Positions 25,603 through 33,776 of a DNA stretch of 64,000 nucleotides are shown one piece after another (within the stretch, counting starts at the first letter, position 1; the number at the start of each line of letters is the position of its first letter). A program made the translations under genes and the position numbers. The notes below the pieces were generated by a model. It was not told the origin of the DNA and did not search any database. It was given only the letters and a program-made list of their open reading frames with translations. The DNA comes from Anaerolinea sp. (GTDB lineage Bacteria; Chloroflexota; Anaerolineae; Anaerolineales; Anaerolineaceae), in contig JARKPU010000077.1 in NCBI GenBank assembly GCA_029975055.1, forward strand, positions 124,001-188,000. The letters run 5' to 3'.

Positions 25603-28600
25603 TTAGATCAGGTGCGAATACACTTCCGAAAAATAAGAAGGGTTCCGGTTTAGAACTTTAAGTACCTGGTCTTCTCTGAACCTGAGTTCATCACCGATAT
25701 TCTCTTTGGTCAATTCAATCCCATCAAAGATAGCAGCTAGTTCCGTTGCAATCACCCGGTCACAGAATCCACATTCAAAGAGCATAATCGCGTTGGCATT
25801 CGTCAACCCATATTTCAACCTCTTCAACAGCGCCTGCAATCCTGTCATGACCCTGTCTTTTTCATTGCCGTTTTCAATGGTTCTCATCTCGAGTAAGTCT
25901 ATGATGGCTCCAAGGATGAGCGTCCCCTCGTATGCGATTGCTTCTTCACACATATCGATGAGGTCTTCCAATATATACTTCCGTTCTTGTCTAGGGTTCC
26001 TGATAACTGCTCCCGAAGCTGATAATGTCCCGAACAATTGCTCGTAAGTTTTCCCATCCATCCATTCATGGGTGATCTGCAATCTAATCTCAGGTTTGCT
26101 GCACTTTACAAACGGCCTGTTTTCGATCATCTCCGTCATGATCGGCCAGATGCAATCTAGCAGCTTGTGTCCATCCTCGCATCCGATCAGCGCGCTTGTG
26201 TTGTCATCGAGCCACGCAGAGATACGCATATTATCGTAGATGCCGAATAGGGTTTTTCCAAACGCGATCCGTCGCGCAGGTTCTGGCACCAATCGCTCGA
26301 TGTTTTCAGCTAATAACGTAAACAATTCTTCAATTTGTCCTTTTTGATTTTCGTCTCCGATGTGATATGCCAGTGTTCCTCTTGCCAGTTCTCTAACGAA
26401 TGTTGTTTCTAAGCCTGGGTTTTCCTCGTCTATATGGGCAAGGATGAAGTTCTCGATTGCAAATATTATTTTCATTCGATAAGTTACTTGCTCGGTTAAT
26501 CCCTCCTTCGTGAACCCATTCCTCGTTTCTCGATCCGTAAGATGTTGAATGTATCTTTCGATTTCCTCATATCCGCTGATATACCGCCTTACGAGTTCTA
26601 ACGGCTTTGCTTCAATATACCTGGTCTTCTTCTCATTTTGCAGCTTATCGAATAATGTGAATAATGTACTCCCACATGGCTCAGATCTGTCTGGCGATAA
26701 CATTTCCTTTGTCTGGTTCCAAATGTTCTGCTCATCTGGCTCGGATTTTGATTGGTACACTTTAGGATCGGAAAACAGAATCGTGCCTTCTACCTGCATT
26801 CCTGCCCTTCCGGTCCGCCCGATCAAATTTTGAAAATCTCGTACCTTTATGTTCGCTCTTCCTTGCCTTGTTCCGGTCACAATTAAGTACCGAATCGGCA
26901 GGTTCACTCCTTGTGCCAACGTAGATGTACAAACAACATACTTGATCATCCCTTCTTTAAATGCATGTTCCACGGCTAATCGTATGCCTTGCGGGATATG
27001 ATGATGATGTCCAAATATGCCTTTCTCTGCGCTTTTCGCTGCGCTTGCGTCCCGGCCTAGGTTTTGAACGATCTGAGAATGGATCTTATTCACTTCAACT
27101 CCATTTGAGCTCGTCAGAGGTTTGGGCAGTTCAATCCCGCCATCAAAAATCTCGTTTGCCCGGTCACAGATCGCCCTCACGCTGTCTTTTCTGCCACAAA
27201 ATATCACAACGCTTCCGTTATTCACCAGTTTCAAACCCAAATATAAGGCGATATCGTTTCCATTGCCTTGTTGATCGGGTCGTTTCGGGAAGAATCCTTT
27301 CTTTCCCCTATTTTTTTGGGGAGTGTATTCATATTGTTGGATGATTTGGGGGACGTAATATTCTTCTTCATCGGGGTTTTTAGGGTTTACGAACCAAATT
27401 ATGCCTTCTTCATCTTGTTGCCAGCGCGAAAATCCTAAGCTTCGTATCGGTGGGGTTAACTGTCCCCCGGCTACGATCTGTGTGCCATCTCCGCCAAGCC
27501 ATTGGCCAATTTGTTCCGCATTATTGATCACTGCCGATAACAAAACAATTTGGGCATTTCGGTCGATTTTTTCCTTCAACAATGTGATCAGAAGCTCGTA
27601 AGTTATCCCTCTGATTCCGCTGTCAAATTGGTGCCCTTCATCAAGCAGCAAAAGGCCAATTCTCCCCCCAAGTTCTGGCTTGTGATGAAGAACATAATTG
27701 AGTTTCTCCGGTGTTACGACAAGGATCTGTTGGTCCTCGGGTACTTCTCCAATTGTGAAATCGATACGGTTTACGTCGCTAAGTTCGTTGATAGTCACGT
27801 CGTCATCTCGAAACGCTGCTTTTAGGTTTTCTCTGATTTCATGGCATAAAGTTCGGAACGGCGCAACGATAACAACCAGGGTTGTTCGGTTTGATAAGAA
27901 TGCACTGCGAATGATGATTTCAATCGCTTTCGTTTTTCCCGCGCTTGTCGGCATTTGTATGATCGCCGATTTACCTTTATAAACTCCATGCTCTCCGATC
28001 AAATGTTGCGCGGGCCAAAGTTCCTTGATGAAGTTCTCTTTTTGGAAGGTTCTTCTCCATCGCTCAAGAGGTATTTCTGAATAAGCCGGTATGCTCTTCC
28101 ATGTTGAATTCTCATATCGTTTTCTTATGACGGCGCTAACCACATCGGCAAATAAGAGCTGTTTTGCCGTTCCATCTTTATATGCCGCCCGAAGGATTTG
28201 GGCCGTTTGTGCGAACAGCGCTTCTGTTCCTTCACCGGTTTTATTAAACTGTCTCAGGGTTCTAACGATTTCTCGAATGCTTTCTTGATACAAACCTTCA
28301 GGGATTTCAATTTCGTCGGTCAGGTTTCCTTGCAACACCCAATGTAATAAACGCTCTAGCCCAAGCCCATCCAAATCAAGGCTTGTTTTCCTCACTTCCT
28401 CTGCTAATAATTTTGAGCTTCCAGGCAGGTCGCACAGGTAAAAAGCAGCCGAATCTAATAACGACAATATTGGTTGCAAATCGTCATGAAACTGTGCTCG
28501 AAGGTACGCGTAGAAAAATTGGGCTGAGAAGGATAATGTTTGGGTCATTTCCCGTATCGTGCTTTGATTCCGCTCTACTTTATTGATCTCAGCCGCCAGG

Positions 28601-28749
28601 TCTCCAAGCATCCCTATGGATAATGGGAAGAGCTGTGCTGGTTCACCTGGTATGGCGATGTGGCTCTCTTCTGGTAAGCCATATTCATACATTTTGGCTT
28701 TCGACCATGTGATTGTTAAGAGTTTCTGAGAGTTTTTTTCAGGCTTCAT
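25603..28749 (-). CDS. hamB: Hachiman helicase HamB
   Basis: A 1048-residue SF2 helicase; the ATG at 28749 lies 11 nt inside hamA, and the longer frame upstream is a read-through of hamA in another frame. Walker A MPTSAGKTKAI is at about residue 266, the DEGH box in LLLDEGHQFDSG at about 370, the conserved STLAQGVNLPIR segment precedes motif VI QNLIGRTGRAGM. The first ~250 residues are a helical regulatory domain. This layout plus the adjacent DUF1837 nuclease gene is the Hachiman system, in which HamB senses damaged or phage DNA and releases the nuclease HamA. Confidence 0.85.
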   Translation of the reverse strand: MKPEKNSQKLLTITWSKAKMYEYGLPEESHIAIPGEPAQLFPLSIGMLGDLAAEINKVERNQSTIREMTQTLSFSAQFFYAYLRAQFHDDLQPILSLLDSAAFYLCDLPGSSKLLAEEVRKTSLDLDGLGLERLLHWVLQGNLTDEIEIPEGLYQESIREIVRTLRQFNKTGEGTEALFAQTAQILRAAYKDGTAKQLLFADVVSAVIRKRYENSTWKSIPAYSEIPLERWRRTFQKENFIKELWPAQHLIGEHGVYKGKSAIIQMPTSAGKTKAIEIIIRSAFLSNRTTLVVIVAPFRTLCHEIRENLKAAFRDDDVTINELSDVNRIDFTIGEVPEDQQILVVTPEKLNYVLHHKPELGGRIGLLLLDEGHQFDSGIRGITYELLITLLKEKIDRNAQIVLLSAVINNAEQIGQWLGGDGTQIVAGGQLTPPIRSLGFSRWQQDEEGIIWFVNPKNPDEEEYYVPQIIQQYEYTPQKNRGKKGFFPKRPDQQGNGNDIALYLGLKLVNNGSVVIFCGRKDSVRAICDRANEIFDGGIELPKPLTSSNGVEVNKIHSQIVQNLGRDASAAKSAEKGIFGHHHHIPQGIRLAVEHAFKEGMIKYVVCTSTLAQGVNLPIRYLIVTGTRQGRANIKVRDFQNLIGRTGRAGMQVEGTILFSDPKVYQSKSEPDEQNIWNQTKEMLSPDRSEPCGSTLFTLFDKLQNEKKTRYIEAKPLELVRRYISGYEEIERYIQHLTDRETRNGFTKEGLTEQVTYRMKIIFAIENFILAHIDEENPGLETTFVRELARGTLAYHIGDENQKGQIEELFTLLAENIERLVPEPARRIAFGKTLFGIYDNMRISAWLDDNTSALIGCEDGHKLLDCIWPIMTEMIENRPFVKCSKPEIRLQITHEWMDGKTYEQLFGTLSASGAVIRNPRQERKYILEDLIDMCEEAIAYEGTLILGAIIDLLEMRTIENGNEKDRVMTGLQALLKRLKYGLTNANAIMLFECGFCDRVIATELAAIFDGIELTKENIGDELRFREDQVLKVLNRNPSYFSEVYSHLI

Positions 28750-29566
28750 CAGCTGCCCTTTGGTATAAACGGTTGACCAATTCCATAAATCGTTCACCCT
28801 TGATGACCAACAGAACCAGGTCATCCTTAGATGGGTGTTCTTGTACCTGCGTTCCTTTGATCAAAGCAGGGTTGTAAACAGAGCAGGTAAATATGGCTGC
28901 GGCTCCATACTTTCTCTTGTACGGCCTGTCTCCCTGCGATTGGAATCTTGATATACGGTCTGCGTCTCGGAAATTTTGTTTCTCGATGTACCGTCTTTTA
29001 TATGCATTGAGTGTGAATCCCAATCGGGTCGGGTCTTTCCCGGAGTCATCTATTGCATCTTGTAATCTATTCTGCGGATTTCCATCGTGTAGCTGCGTTT
29101 TTACTTCAAATGTGATCAACAGATCGTCTTTCGATTCCCTTCCTTCCTCGATAAACCGAATTCCGACGATATCGCAACCCTTTGTCGATTCATTGGGGAT
29201 ATCTTTATGGTTGTATCGCGTTCGCGGTACCCAAAAAGATAGTTTGAATTCAATAAAATCAGCAACGAGAATTTCCCCAAAATCTCCCGCGCGAATGCTT
29301 GGCCCAGGAGCTTTACGTTCATCAGGAAAAATGAGTTGTCGTAGATATTCGCTTCGAGAAAAACCGGTTCCATCTCGTAGCTTGTCTATATCGTCATCAT
29401 CACAATATTGGTTCCTAAAATGTTTCGCCCAACCACTCAAAATGGCTTCATCATTCCCATAACACAACTCATAGACATCAATTTTCTTACCATCCTGCGA
29501 TTGTAGTCCTTCTGTCTTTATTAGCCATTGGATATGCGTCTGTTTGTTCATTCCATCATCTTTCAT
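28739..29566 (-). CDS. hamA: Hachiman nuclease HamA (DUF1837)
   Basis: A 275-residue protein with the DUF1837 pattern: IRAGDFGEILVADFIEF (Glu98), GCDIVGIRFIEEG (Asp132) and LLITFEVKTQL (Glu154, Lys156), forming a PD-(D/E)xK nuclease centre. All four residues are present, so it should be active. The ATG at 29566 follows AGAGGGGA; an alternative ATG at 29551 lacks a good site. It overlaps hamB, which fits the HamAB complex. Both genes are more AT-rich than the phage genes around them, suggesting import as a cassette. Confidence 0.85.
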   Translation of the reverse strand: MKDDGMNKQTHIQWLIKTEGLQSQDGKKIDVYELCYGNDEAILSGWAKHFRNQYCDDDDIDKLRDGTGFSRSEYLRQLIFPDERKAPGPSIRAGDFGEILVADFIEFKLSFWVPRTRYNHKDIPNESTKGCDIVGIRFIEEGRESKDDLLITFEVKTQLHDGNPQNRLQDAIDDSGKDPTRLGFTLNAYKRRYIEKQNFRDADRISRFQSQGDRPYKRKYGAAAIFTCSVYNPALIKGTQVQEHPSKDDLVLLVIKGERFMELVNRLYQRAADEA

Positions 29567-29929
29567 ATCCCCTCTTTATGGTCCCGCCTGAGAGCTTCTC
29601 CTGCTTTCATCACCATTCCGCCGGAGCCTGTTTCTTTCCTGGGAAAAGTATGGATCAACCCCCAGAAATTAAGCTAAAGATTTGAATCGTCCCATTTTTT
29701 TAGGATTCACGGTGAGGTTTGAACGATGCCCGGTGCATTTGTCTTCTCGCCAGCTGACCGATTGTGTCTTTTACTGTACAAGAAGTACTATCCACCTTCT
29801 TCCGGAATGGGTCGGTTTTCTTTTTCTTCTTGTTATATTATATTGATAAAATTGATGTGATTTCATTGCAATTATTGATTAAATTCATGCGGGTCGCGTT
29901 CATCCTATTTTATTAATCTTCCATTTACG
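29567..29929. other. AT-rich gene-free interval upstream of hamA
   Basis: Noncoding and AT-rich, especially 29820 to 29900. It must hold the hamA promoter. A small inverted repeat GTAC AAGAA GTAC is at 29776 to 29788. No terminator, RNA or frame was recognised. It marks the junction between the defence cargo and the early gene region. Confidence 0.45.
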
Positions 29930-30211
29930 CTACCAAGGTTTCGCCCCTTCCCTCCTCCCTCCTCGCCTTCTCTCGCTCTCCTTCCCGGGCGCCCACGTCC
30001 TCACCCTCTCGCAAATCGAGCATCGCACATTCATCACTTGTCCCTCCACCACGGCCAATATGTCCACCTCCTCCATTCCGTCTTCTTCATTCCAGTCCAG
30101 GTCAATTGCCTGCCGGTATAACAGCAGCTGCCGGATTCCTCTCCCGTTGCGCCGCACCTGACCCATCACATGCCCCGCAGGGCATTTCCACACGGCTATT
30201 GTTTGGCTCAT
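29930..30211 (-). CDS. Small zinc-ribbon-like protein
   Basis: A 93-residue protein overlapping the upstream gene by 4 nt. It has WKCPAGHVMGQVRRNG near the N-terminus and VRCSICERVRTW in the second half; the Cys/His pairs suggest one zinc-ribbon. The C-terminus is Arg/Gly rich. It is probably an early phage protein, maybe a regulator or DNA-binding accessory factor. No family is recognised. Confidence 0.5.
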   Translation of the reverse strand: MSQTIAVWKCPAGHVMGQVRRNGRGIRQLLLYRQAIDLDWNEEDGMEEVDILAVVEGQVMNVRCSICERVRTWAPGKESERRRGGRREGAKPW

Positions 30212-30687
30212 TCGCCCTCCACCACCAGATACCCCATCGGAACCCAGTCTTCCTCTCTCAATCTGAGTTCGATCTCCGTTCCCAACACATTAATCCTGAT
30301 TCTCCCATCGTCCGGCGCGCCGGTCGGAAGCCGTTGTGTCAGGCACATCGTGCCGTCTTTAGCCAAATCAAGGTAATACCTCTCCGCAGCCTCGGCTGCC
30401 GCATCGCGAAATCTCGTTCCCTTTCCGATGAACCACATCACCCCCCATTTCTTCCTATCCGGGTAGCCCAGTTGCACCGTTTCCCGTGCGAGCCAGCATA
30501 ACCAGAGGTGATATATGCCTAACGTCCTTTCTTCATAATGAGCGGCCGTTAGTGTATCCACACTGCACACAGGCAGCCTGGCAATCCAATTCTGCAGGTC
30601 TGGGGGCTGCCCCATCCTTGCCACATGCAGCCGTCGGTACCCCGTCCGCGTCAGCTCATTGAGCAGAATCATCTCTTCGTTGGCCAT
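30208..30687 (-). CDS. Hypothetical early phage protein
   Basis: A 159-residue soluble protein with mixed composition (LLNELTRTGYRRLHVARMGQPPDLQNWIARLP; WVPMGYLVVEGE at the end). It is coupled to the zinc-ribbon-like gene by a 4-nt overlap. Neither motif nor membrane segment helps with function. The coding pattern and coupling make it a credible gene. Confidence 0.5.
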   Translation of the reverse strand: MANEEMILLNELTRTGYRRLHVARMGQPPDLQNWIARLPVCSVDTLTAAHYEERTLGIYHLWLCWLARETVQLGYPDRKKWGVMWFIGKGTRFRDAAAEAAERYYLDLAKDGTMCLTQRLPTGAPDDGRIRINVLGTEIELRLREEDWVPMGYLVVEGE

Positions 30688-30761
30688 CGCACGCCATCCA
30701 TCCCACTCGCCAATAGAACGGTTCCAGATTTATATTCGATCTGTGCCCATCCCCCCTCGCA

Positions 30762-31087
30762 AGGCCTCGTCTTCACCAGTTGCCCTTCGTCGGCTGTTTA
30801 CCCCCTTCCCGTTCTGGGTCATGGGACAGCTATTCCAGCAATGGCGCAATTCCCATATCGCCAATCGGCTGAATGCGCAGGCTCCCCGCCCCTTAAGGGG
30901 CGGGGCCGGGGGTGAGGTGTATTGAGGCCTCGTCTTCACCGGTTGCCCTTCGTCGGCTGTTTACCCCCTTCCCGTTCTGGGTCATGGGGCAGCTATTCCA
31001 GCAATGGCGCAATTCCCATATCGCCAATCGGCTGAATGCGCAGGCTCCCCGCCCCTTAAGGGGCGGGGCCGGGGGTGAGGTGTATTA
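30762..31087. repeat. Two tandem 163-bp repeats with 22-bp palindromes, plus a degenerate third start
   Basis: Copy one is 30762 to 30924 and copy two 30925 to 31087; they differ at only a few positions. A third start (AGGCCTCGTCTTCACC) occurs at 31088 inside the 3' end of the next gene, so the unit probably arose by duplication of that gene end. Each copy contains a perfect 22-bp palindrome with half CCCCGCCCCTT (30884 to 30905 and 31047 to 31068), which could form a strong hairpin. This fills most of the 397-base interval without a gene. Confidence 0.9.
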
Positions 31088-31408
31088 AGGCCTCGTCTTC
31101 ACCAGTTGCCCTTCTTCGGCTGTTCCTATCTGCCGATATACCCGCTTCCCTTCCTGGTTGATTGAAAAGTTATAGACCTTCACGGTCCTGTTCAATACCA
31201 CCACCCCGACGGCCGCCTGTGTAGGCCCGTTTTTTACTGGCTCATGTCTTGAACTCGCCTGGACGGTTTGCATCGTACCGATCGCCCTTTTTCCCTGCAT
31301 CTCCACAATGCCCCGCTGAGTAGCCGCCCATGTCCCCCAATAGAGCAAGGCCACTCCCAGGCTCATGACGATGATCGCGCCGGTAAGATAAATACGTTTA
31401 TTTTGCAT
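31085..31408 (-). CDS. Small single-pass membrane or secreted phage protein
   Basis: A 107-residue protein from the ATG at 31408 (after GAGGAAGAG). It has an N-terminal hydrophobic helix (YLTGAIIVMSLGVALLYWGTWAA) and an exported or periplasmic-like beta-rich remainder (VGVVVLNRTVKVYNFSINQEGKRVYRQIG). The last codons lie in the unit duplicated downstream. Function is unknown; the layout is common among phage early membrane proteins. Confidence 0.5.
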   Translation of the reverse strand: MQNKRIYLTGAIIVMSLGVALLYWGTWAATQRGIVEMQGKRAIGTMQTVQASSRHEPVKNGPTQAAVGVVVLNRTVKVYNFSINQEGKRVYRQIGTAEEGQLVKTRP

Positions 31409-31895
31409 GGCTCTTCCTCCAAATTCGATAGCATGCCGCCGAGTGAAATCTTTGGTTGGGCGTCCGCGGCACAAACTCGATCCCGCAGCCCGGGTTCGCG
31501 CATGATTGGCTGTTTGCCAGCACCAGCGCCCCCGGTCGTACTTTACCGCTTGCCAGCACGCTCACTCGCTCGGCGGTTGCCGGCAGATCGGGTGTGCCAT
31601 CAATCAACGCTCCCAGTCGCATCACCGCATCCGCCAGCTTCTTGCTGGCTTCCATCTTCCCGTTCAAGACGTTTCGTAGATATCTCCAGCCCCAGGCCGG
31701 TTCACGCTTTACCACCGCCGAGAGCCGGTTGGCAATCCTCTGCAGGTCTTCCACGCTGATCAAGGCCGGGTCATACCCCGAGCCTCGGATGACCTCTGAG
31801 AGCGCTTCAGATGGCTTGTAGGGCAAATAGATCGGCCTCACGTGCCTCGCGCTTTCTAACATGCTTCTAACCTCCCTGGAAGGCATTCTGTTCAT
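31398..31895 (-). CDS. Protein with C-terminal zinc finger, hypothetical
   Basis: A 165-residue protein starting at 31895 after GGGGAGG. The middle is helical with an arrangement resembling DNA-binding repressors (SVEDLQRIANRLSAVVKREPAWGWRYLRNVLNGK). The C-terminal ~30 residues contain CANPGCGIEFVP and FHSAACYRIW, a likely Cys2-His-Cys zinc finger. The gene carries two copies of the TTGCCAGCAC motif. It may be a regulator; no family name is justified. Confidence 0.5.
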   Translation of the reverse strand: MNRMPSREVRSMLESARHVRPIYLPYKPSEALSEVIRGSGYDPALISVEDLQRIANRLSAVVKREPAWGWRYLRNVLNGKMEASKKLADAVMRLGALIDGTPDLPATAERVSVLASGKVRPGALVLANSQSCANPGCGIEFVPRTPNQRFHSAACYRIWRKSHAK

Positions 31896-32106
31896 CGATC
31901 CTCCCCAGGAATAGATGGTTCTTAAGCACGTGCCCATCAGGTTTGATGGCAATTCCATCGACAATCTCCGCGGTGCATTGGGTTCGTTCTACGTAGCAGA
32001 TGTTTGGTTTCATTCCATATTTCCGCTCGTAATAAGCCGCTGCCCGTCTCACCCGCTCTTCCAGGCTGCCGGATGGGTCAAACCACAGCATTCCAGTCTT
32101 CATCAT
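31867..32106 (-). CDS. Small hypothetical protein
   Basis: A 79-residue protein (start at 32106 or 32103, behind AGAGGTGA) overlapping both neighbours. The sequence GSLEERVRRAAAYYERKYGMKPNICYVERTQ then IAIKPDGHVLKNHLFLGRI is compact and probably folded. Similar small proteins occur in arrays of early phage genes. No function can be given. Confidence 0.45.
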   Translation of the reverse strand: MMKTGMLWFDPSGSLEERVRRAAAYYERKYGMKPNICYVERTQCTAEIVDGIAIKPDGHVLKNHLFLGRIDEQNAFQGG

Positions 32107-32344
32107 TCACCTCTTCGATAAAAACAAGGTTGCCAGCACGGATCTCCACATTTGCTAGCACAATGACTACCTGAACCGGCTTGCTTTCTTCATAAAACGG
32201 CGCCACCCGCACGCTCAGGCCGGTGTGCTGGCAATGGATTAAAGCCTGCTGTAAGATCTCAAGCGCCTGTTCGCGCGTGAGTTTTTCGGTTTTGCCAGTA
32301 TTCCGCTTTTCTTGCTTCATCGAGACTTCCGAATTTGCCACCAT
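32078..32344 (-). CDS. Small hypothetical protein
   Basis: An 88-residue protein; I use the ATG at 32344, with a second possible start at 32320. The core LTREQALEILQQALIHCQHTGLSVRVAPF then QVVIVLANVEIRAGNLVFIE suggests a helix followed by a beta unit. It overlaps the next gene by 29 nt. It contains two TTGCCAGCAC motifs in its coding sequence. Nothing identifies a family. Confidence 0.45.
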   Translation of the reverse strand: MVANSEVSMKQEKRNTGKTEKLTREQALEILQQALIHCQHTGLSVRVAPFYEESKPVQVVIVLANVEIRAGNLVFIEEVNDEDWNAVV

Positions 32345-32482
32345 ATCGGCTGATCCTTTCGTTTCGCGATCCCTTCCGCCACTGCCAGTACTTCCCCTTC
32401 CGGGTGATCTCGATCCTCCATCCTGTGCTTGCCAGCACAGATTGTTGTATGCTGGCAAGCACGTTCGTGATCGCGGTCGCGT

Positions 32483-33211
32483 CTATCGTTTCTGGCGCCG
32501 CGACCGTAAGGTAGGGTTTGAGCTCTTCGCTCCAATTTCCTCCCCTACATCAGTGCTGGCAACTGCGCCGGTTGTGCTGGCAAATTGGGTCGGTGCCTGT
32601 GCTGGCAGAACCTGGATCGGTTCTTCTTTCACCCGCCCCTTCTTTAAAATGTTCCGGTACTTGGCCGCCGTCGAATCCATCCACTCGGCCGCAATCTGTG
32701 GCGCCATCTGGCTCGCGAGGATCTTGCTGTTCTGCCGCACCAGGTTGAGCGCCAGGTCGTCCACTTCCGCCTTGGCCTCTTCTTCCGCTTGCGCTTTCAA
32801 CTGATCGGGGTCGGTCAGGTGGTGAGCAATCGTGCTGGCAATATTGAGCGCGATTACCGCGCTGAGAACCAGAACGGCCGTTTGGATCTCACTCTCACTC
32901 ATCATCGCCGTCATACCCGATTTACCCGTGTTATAGAGCGTGTCCAGAGTGAACATGGCCACTGCACCGGCAAAATCGACCACCACCATCAACAACGCGA
33001 TCCCCCGCTGCCAGCCGCCCGAGCTGCCATACAGGTATGCCAGAAACCAGGCGATCAATCCACCATCAAGCGCCGCCAGCCCAAAATAGGCTAGGATCTG
33101 CCGACCCGGCGGCAATGTCAGAGAGATAAAATCCAGGCTGCGCGTGGCCGAATAGAACAGCAGCGCAATCCCCAAGATCGTCACCAGTAGTGCTCCAATT
33201 TTCTTGAACAT
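32483..33211 (-). CDS. Multi-pass membrane protein with charged C-terminus
   Basis: A 242-residue protein starting at the ATG at 33211. Four hydrophobic helices cover about residues 5 to 125 (IGALLVTILGIALLFYSA; YFGLAALDGGLIAWFLAYLYG; GIALLMVVVDFAGAVAMFTL; AVLVLSAVIALNIASTIAHHL). The rest is helical and acidic, then a Thr/Ala-rich segment whose codons contain several GCCAGCAC motifs. It is probably an inner-membrane protein expressed early; no family was recognised. Confidence 0.55.
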   Translation of the reverse strand: MFKKIGALLVTILGIALLFYSATRSLDFISLTLPPGRQILAYFGLAALDGGLIAWFLAYLYGSSGGWQRGIALLMVVVDFAGAVAMFTLDTLYNTGKSGMTAMMSESEIQTAVLVLSAVIALNIASTIAHHLTDPDQLKAQAEEEAKAEVDDLALNLVRQNSKILASQMAPQIAAEWMDSTAAKYRNILKKGRVKEEPIQVLPAQAPTQFASTTGAVASTDVGEEIGAKSSNPTLRSRRQKR

Positions 33212-33213
33212 GA

Positions 33214-33396
33214 TTAACTCCTTCGGCCTGCACTTTGTGTCCAGACCATGAACGCCAGGATAAATCCGATCAGCAGTGCATAAGCCCATCCGAACAGCAC
33301 TCCGCTGATCAAAACGATACTGAAGGCCGCCAGGGCAGCCAGGAGCGCGCGCTTCATTGCCTGCTCCAGGTAGTGATACCGGTTGAATCCATACAT
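33214..33396 (-). CDS. Small two-TM membrane protein
   Basis: A 60-residue protein from the ATG at 33396 behind AAGGAAGG. Two hydrophobic segments fill most of it (ALLAALAAFSIVLISGVLFG and YALLIGFILAFMVW). It is followed 2 nt later by the larger membrane protein gene, so the two are co-expressed. The gene starts directly after the repeat-rich region 33397 to 33776. Role unknown. Confidence 0.5.
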   Translation of the reverse strand: MYGFNRYHYLEQAMKRALLAALAAFSIVLISGVLFGWAYALLIGFILAFMVWTQSAGRRS

Positions 33397-33776
33397 CGTC
33401 GTTGCCTTCCTTACTTAATGCGCATATATTATTCGTGAACTTCTAAATGAGAAGTTCACACGAAGTTCACAGCGCCTTCCCTGTTTCTTTTTTTCTACAG
33501 GTCAAGAAAGCGCCTGGCTCTCTATACAGTTCACATATATTCATAAGGTTCACAAGAAATCCACCTCCAAATCGCCAAAATGCCCGTTTATTCCTGTTAT
33601 GCGCCCTAAATTGGCTCAAAATGACCTTAAAAAATCCGTTAACATCGTGAACTTCGTTAACTTCCTGGGCAGATAGCCATTTGTTTTGTCGATTTCTTCC
33701 GTTTTTTCCGCCTTTTTGACAAAACATTTCAGTAGCCGCCAGATCAATTCACAAAGTTAACATCTTCACAGACTTT
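33397..33776. promoter_or_regulatory. Repeat-rich control region or origin candidate
   Basis: No gene is seen here. It contains a perfect inverted repeat with 10-bp arms (GTGAACTTCT / AGAAGTTCAC, loop AAATG) at 33435 to 33459, a further GAAGTTCAC at 33462 to 33470 spaced one helical turn from the previous one, another GTGAACTTC at 33647 to 33655 and related TTCACAAAG near 33748. A 19-bp repeat shared with the far side of the primase gene lies at 33592 to 33610. The AT-rich character and iteron-like layout suggest operators or a replication origin. Confidence 0.6.
33592..33610. repeat. 19-bp direct repeat, copy 1 (flanks primase gene)
   Basis: TCCTGTTATGCGCCCTAAA at this site is identical to 36619 to 36637 on the far side of the primase-helicase gene. 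Both copies lie in noncoding control regions that also hold GTGAACTT motifs. The pair could be operator sites for one regulator, or recombination or origin elements. Confidence 0.8.

Larger units (their letters stand above)
31516..32839. repeat. Cluster of nine TTGCCAGCAC-type motifs
   Basis: The core GCCAGCAC (or its complement GTGCTGGC) occurs at 31516, 31552, 32132, 32225, 32431, 32553, 32574, 32599 and 32832. Eight of the nine have TT before or AA after the core. Near-matches lie at 32154 and 32450. They occur in both orientations, across several small genes and between them. About 0.04 to 0.2 would be expected by chance in 1.3 kb. The set could be binding sites for a segregation, replication or regulatory protein; it may also reflect duplicated coding repeats. 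Confidence 0.65.
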
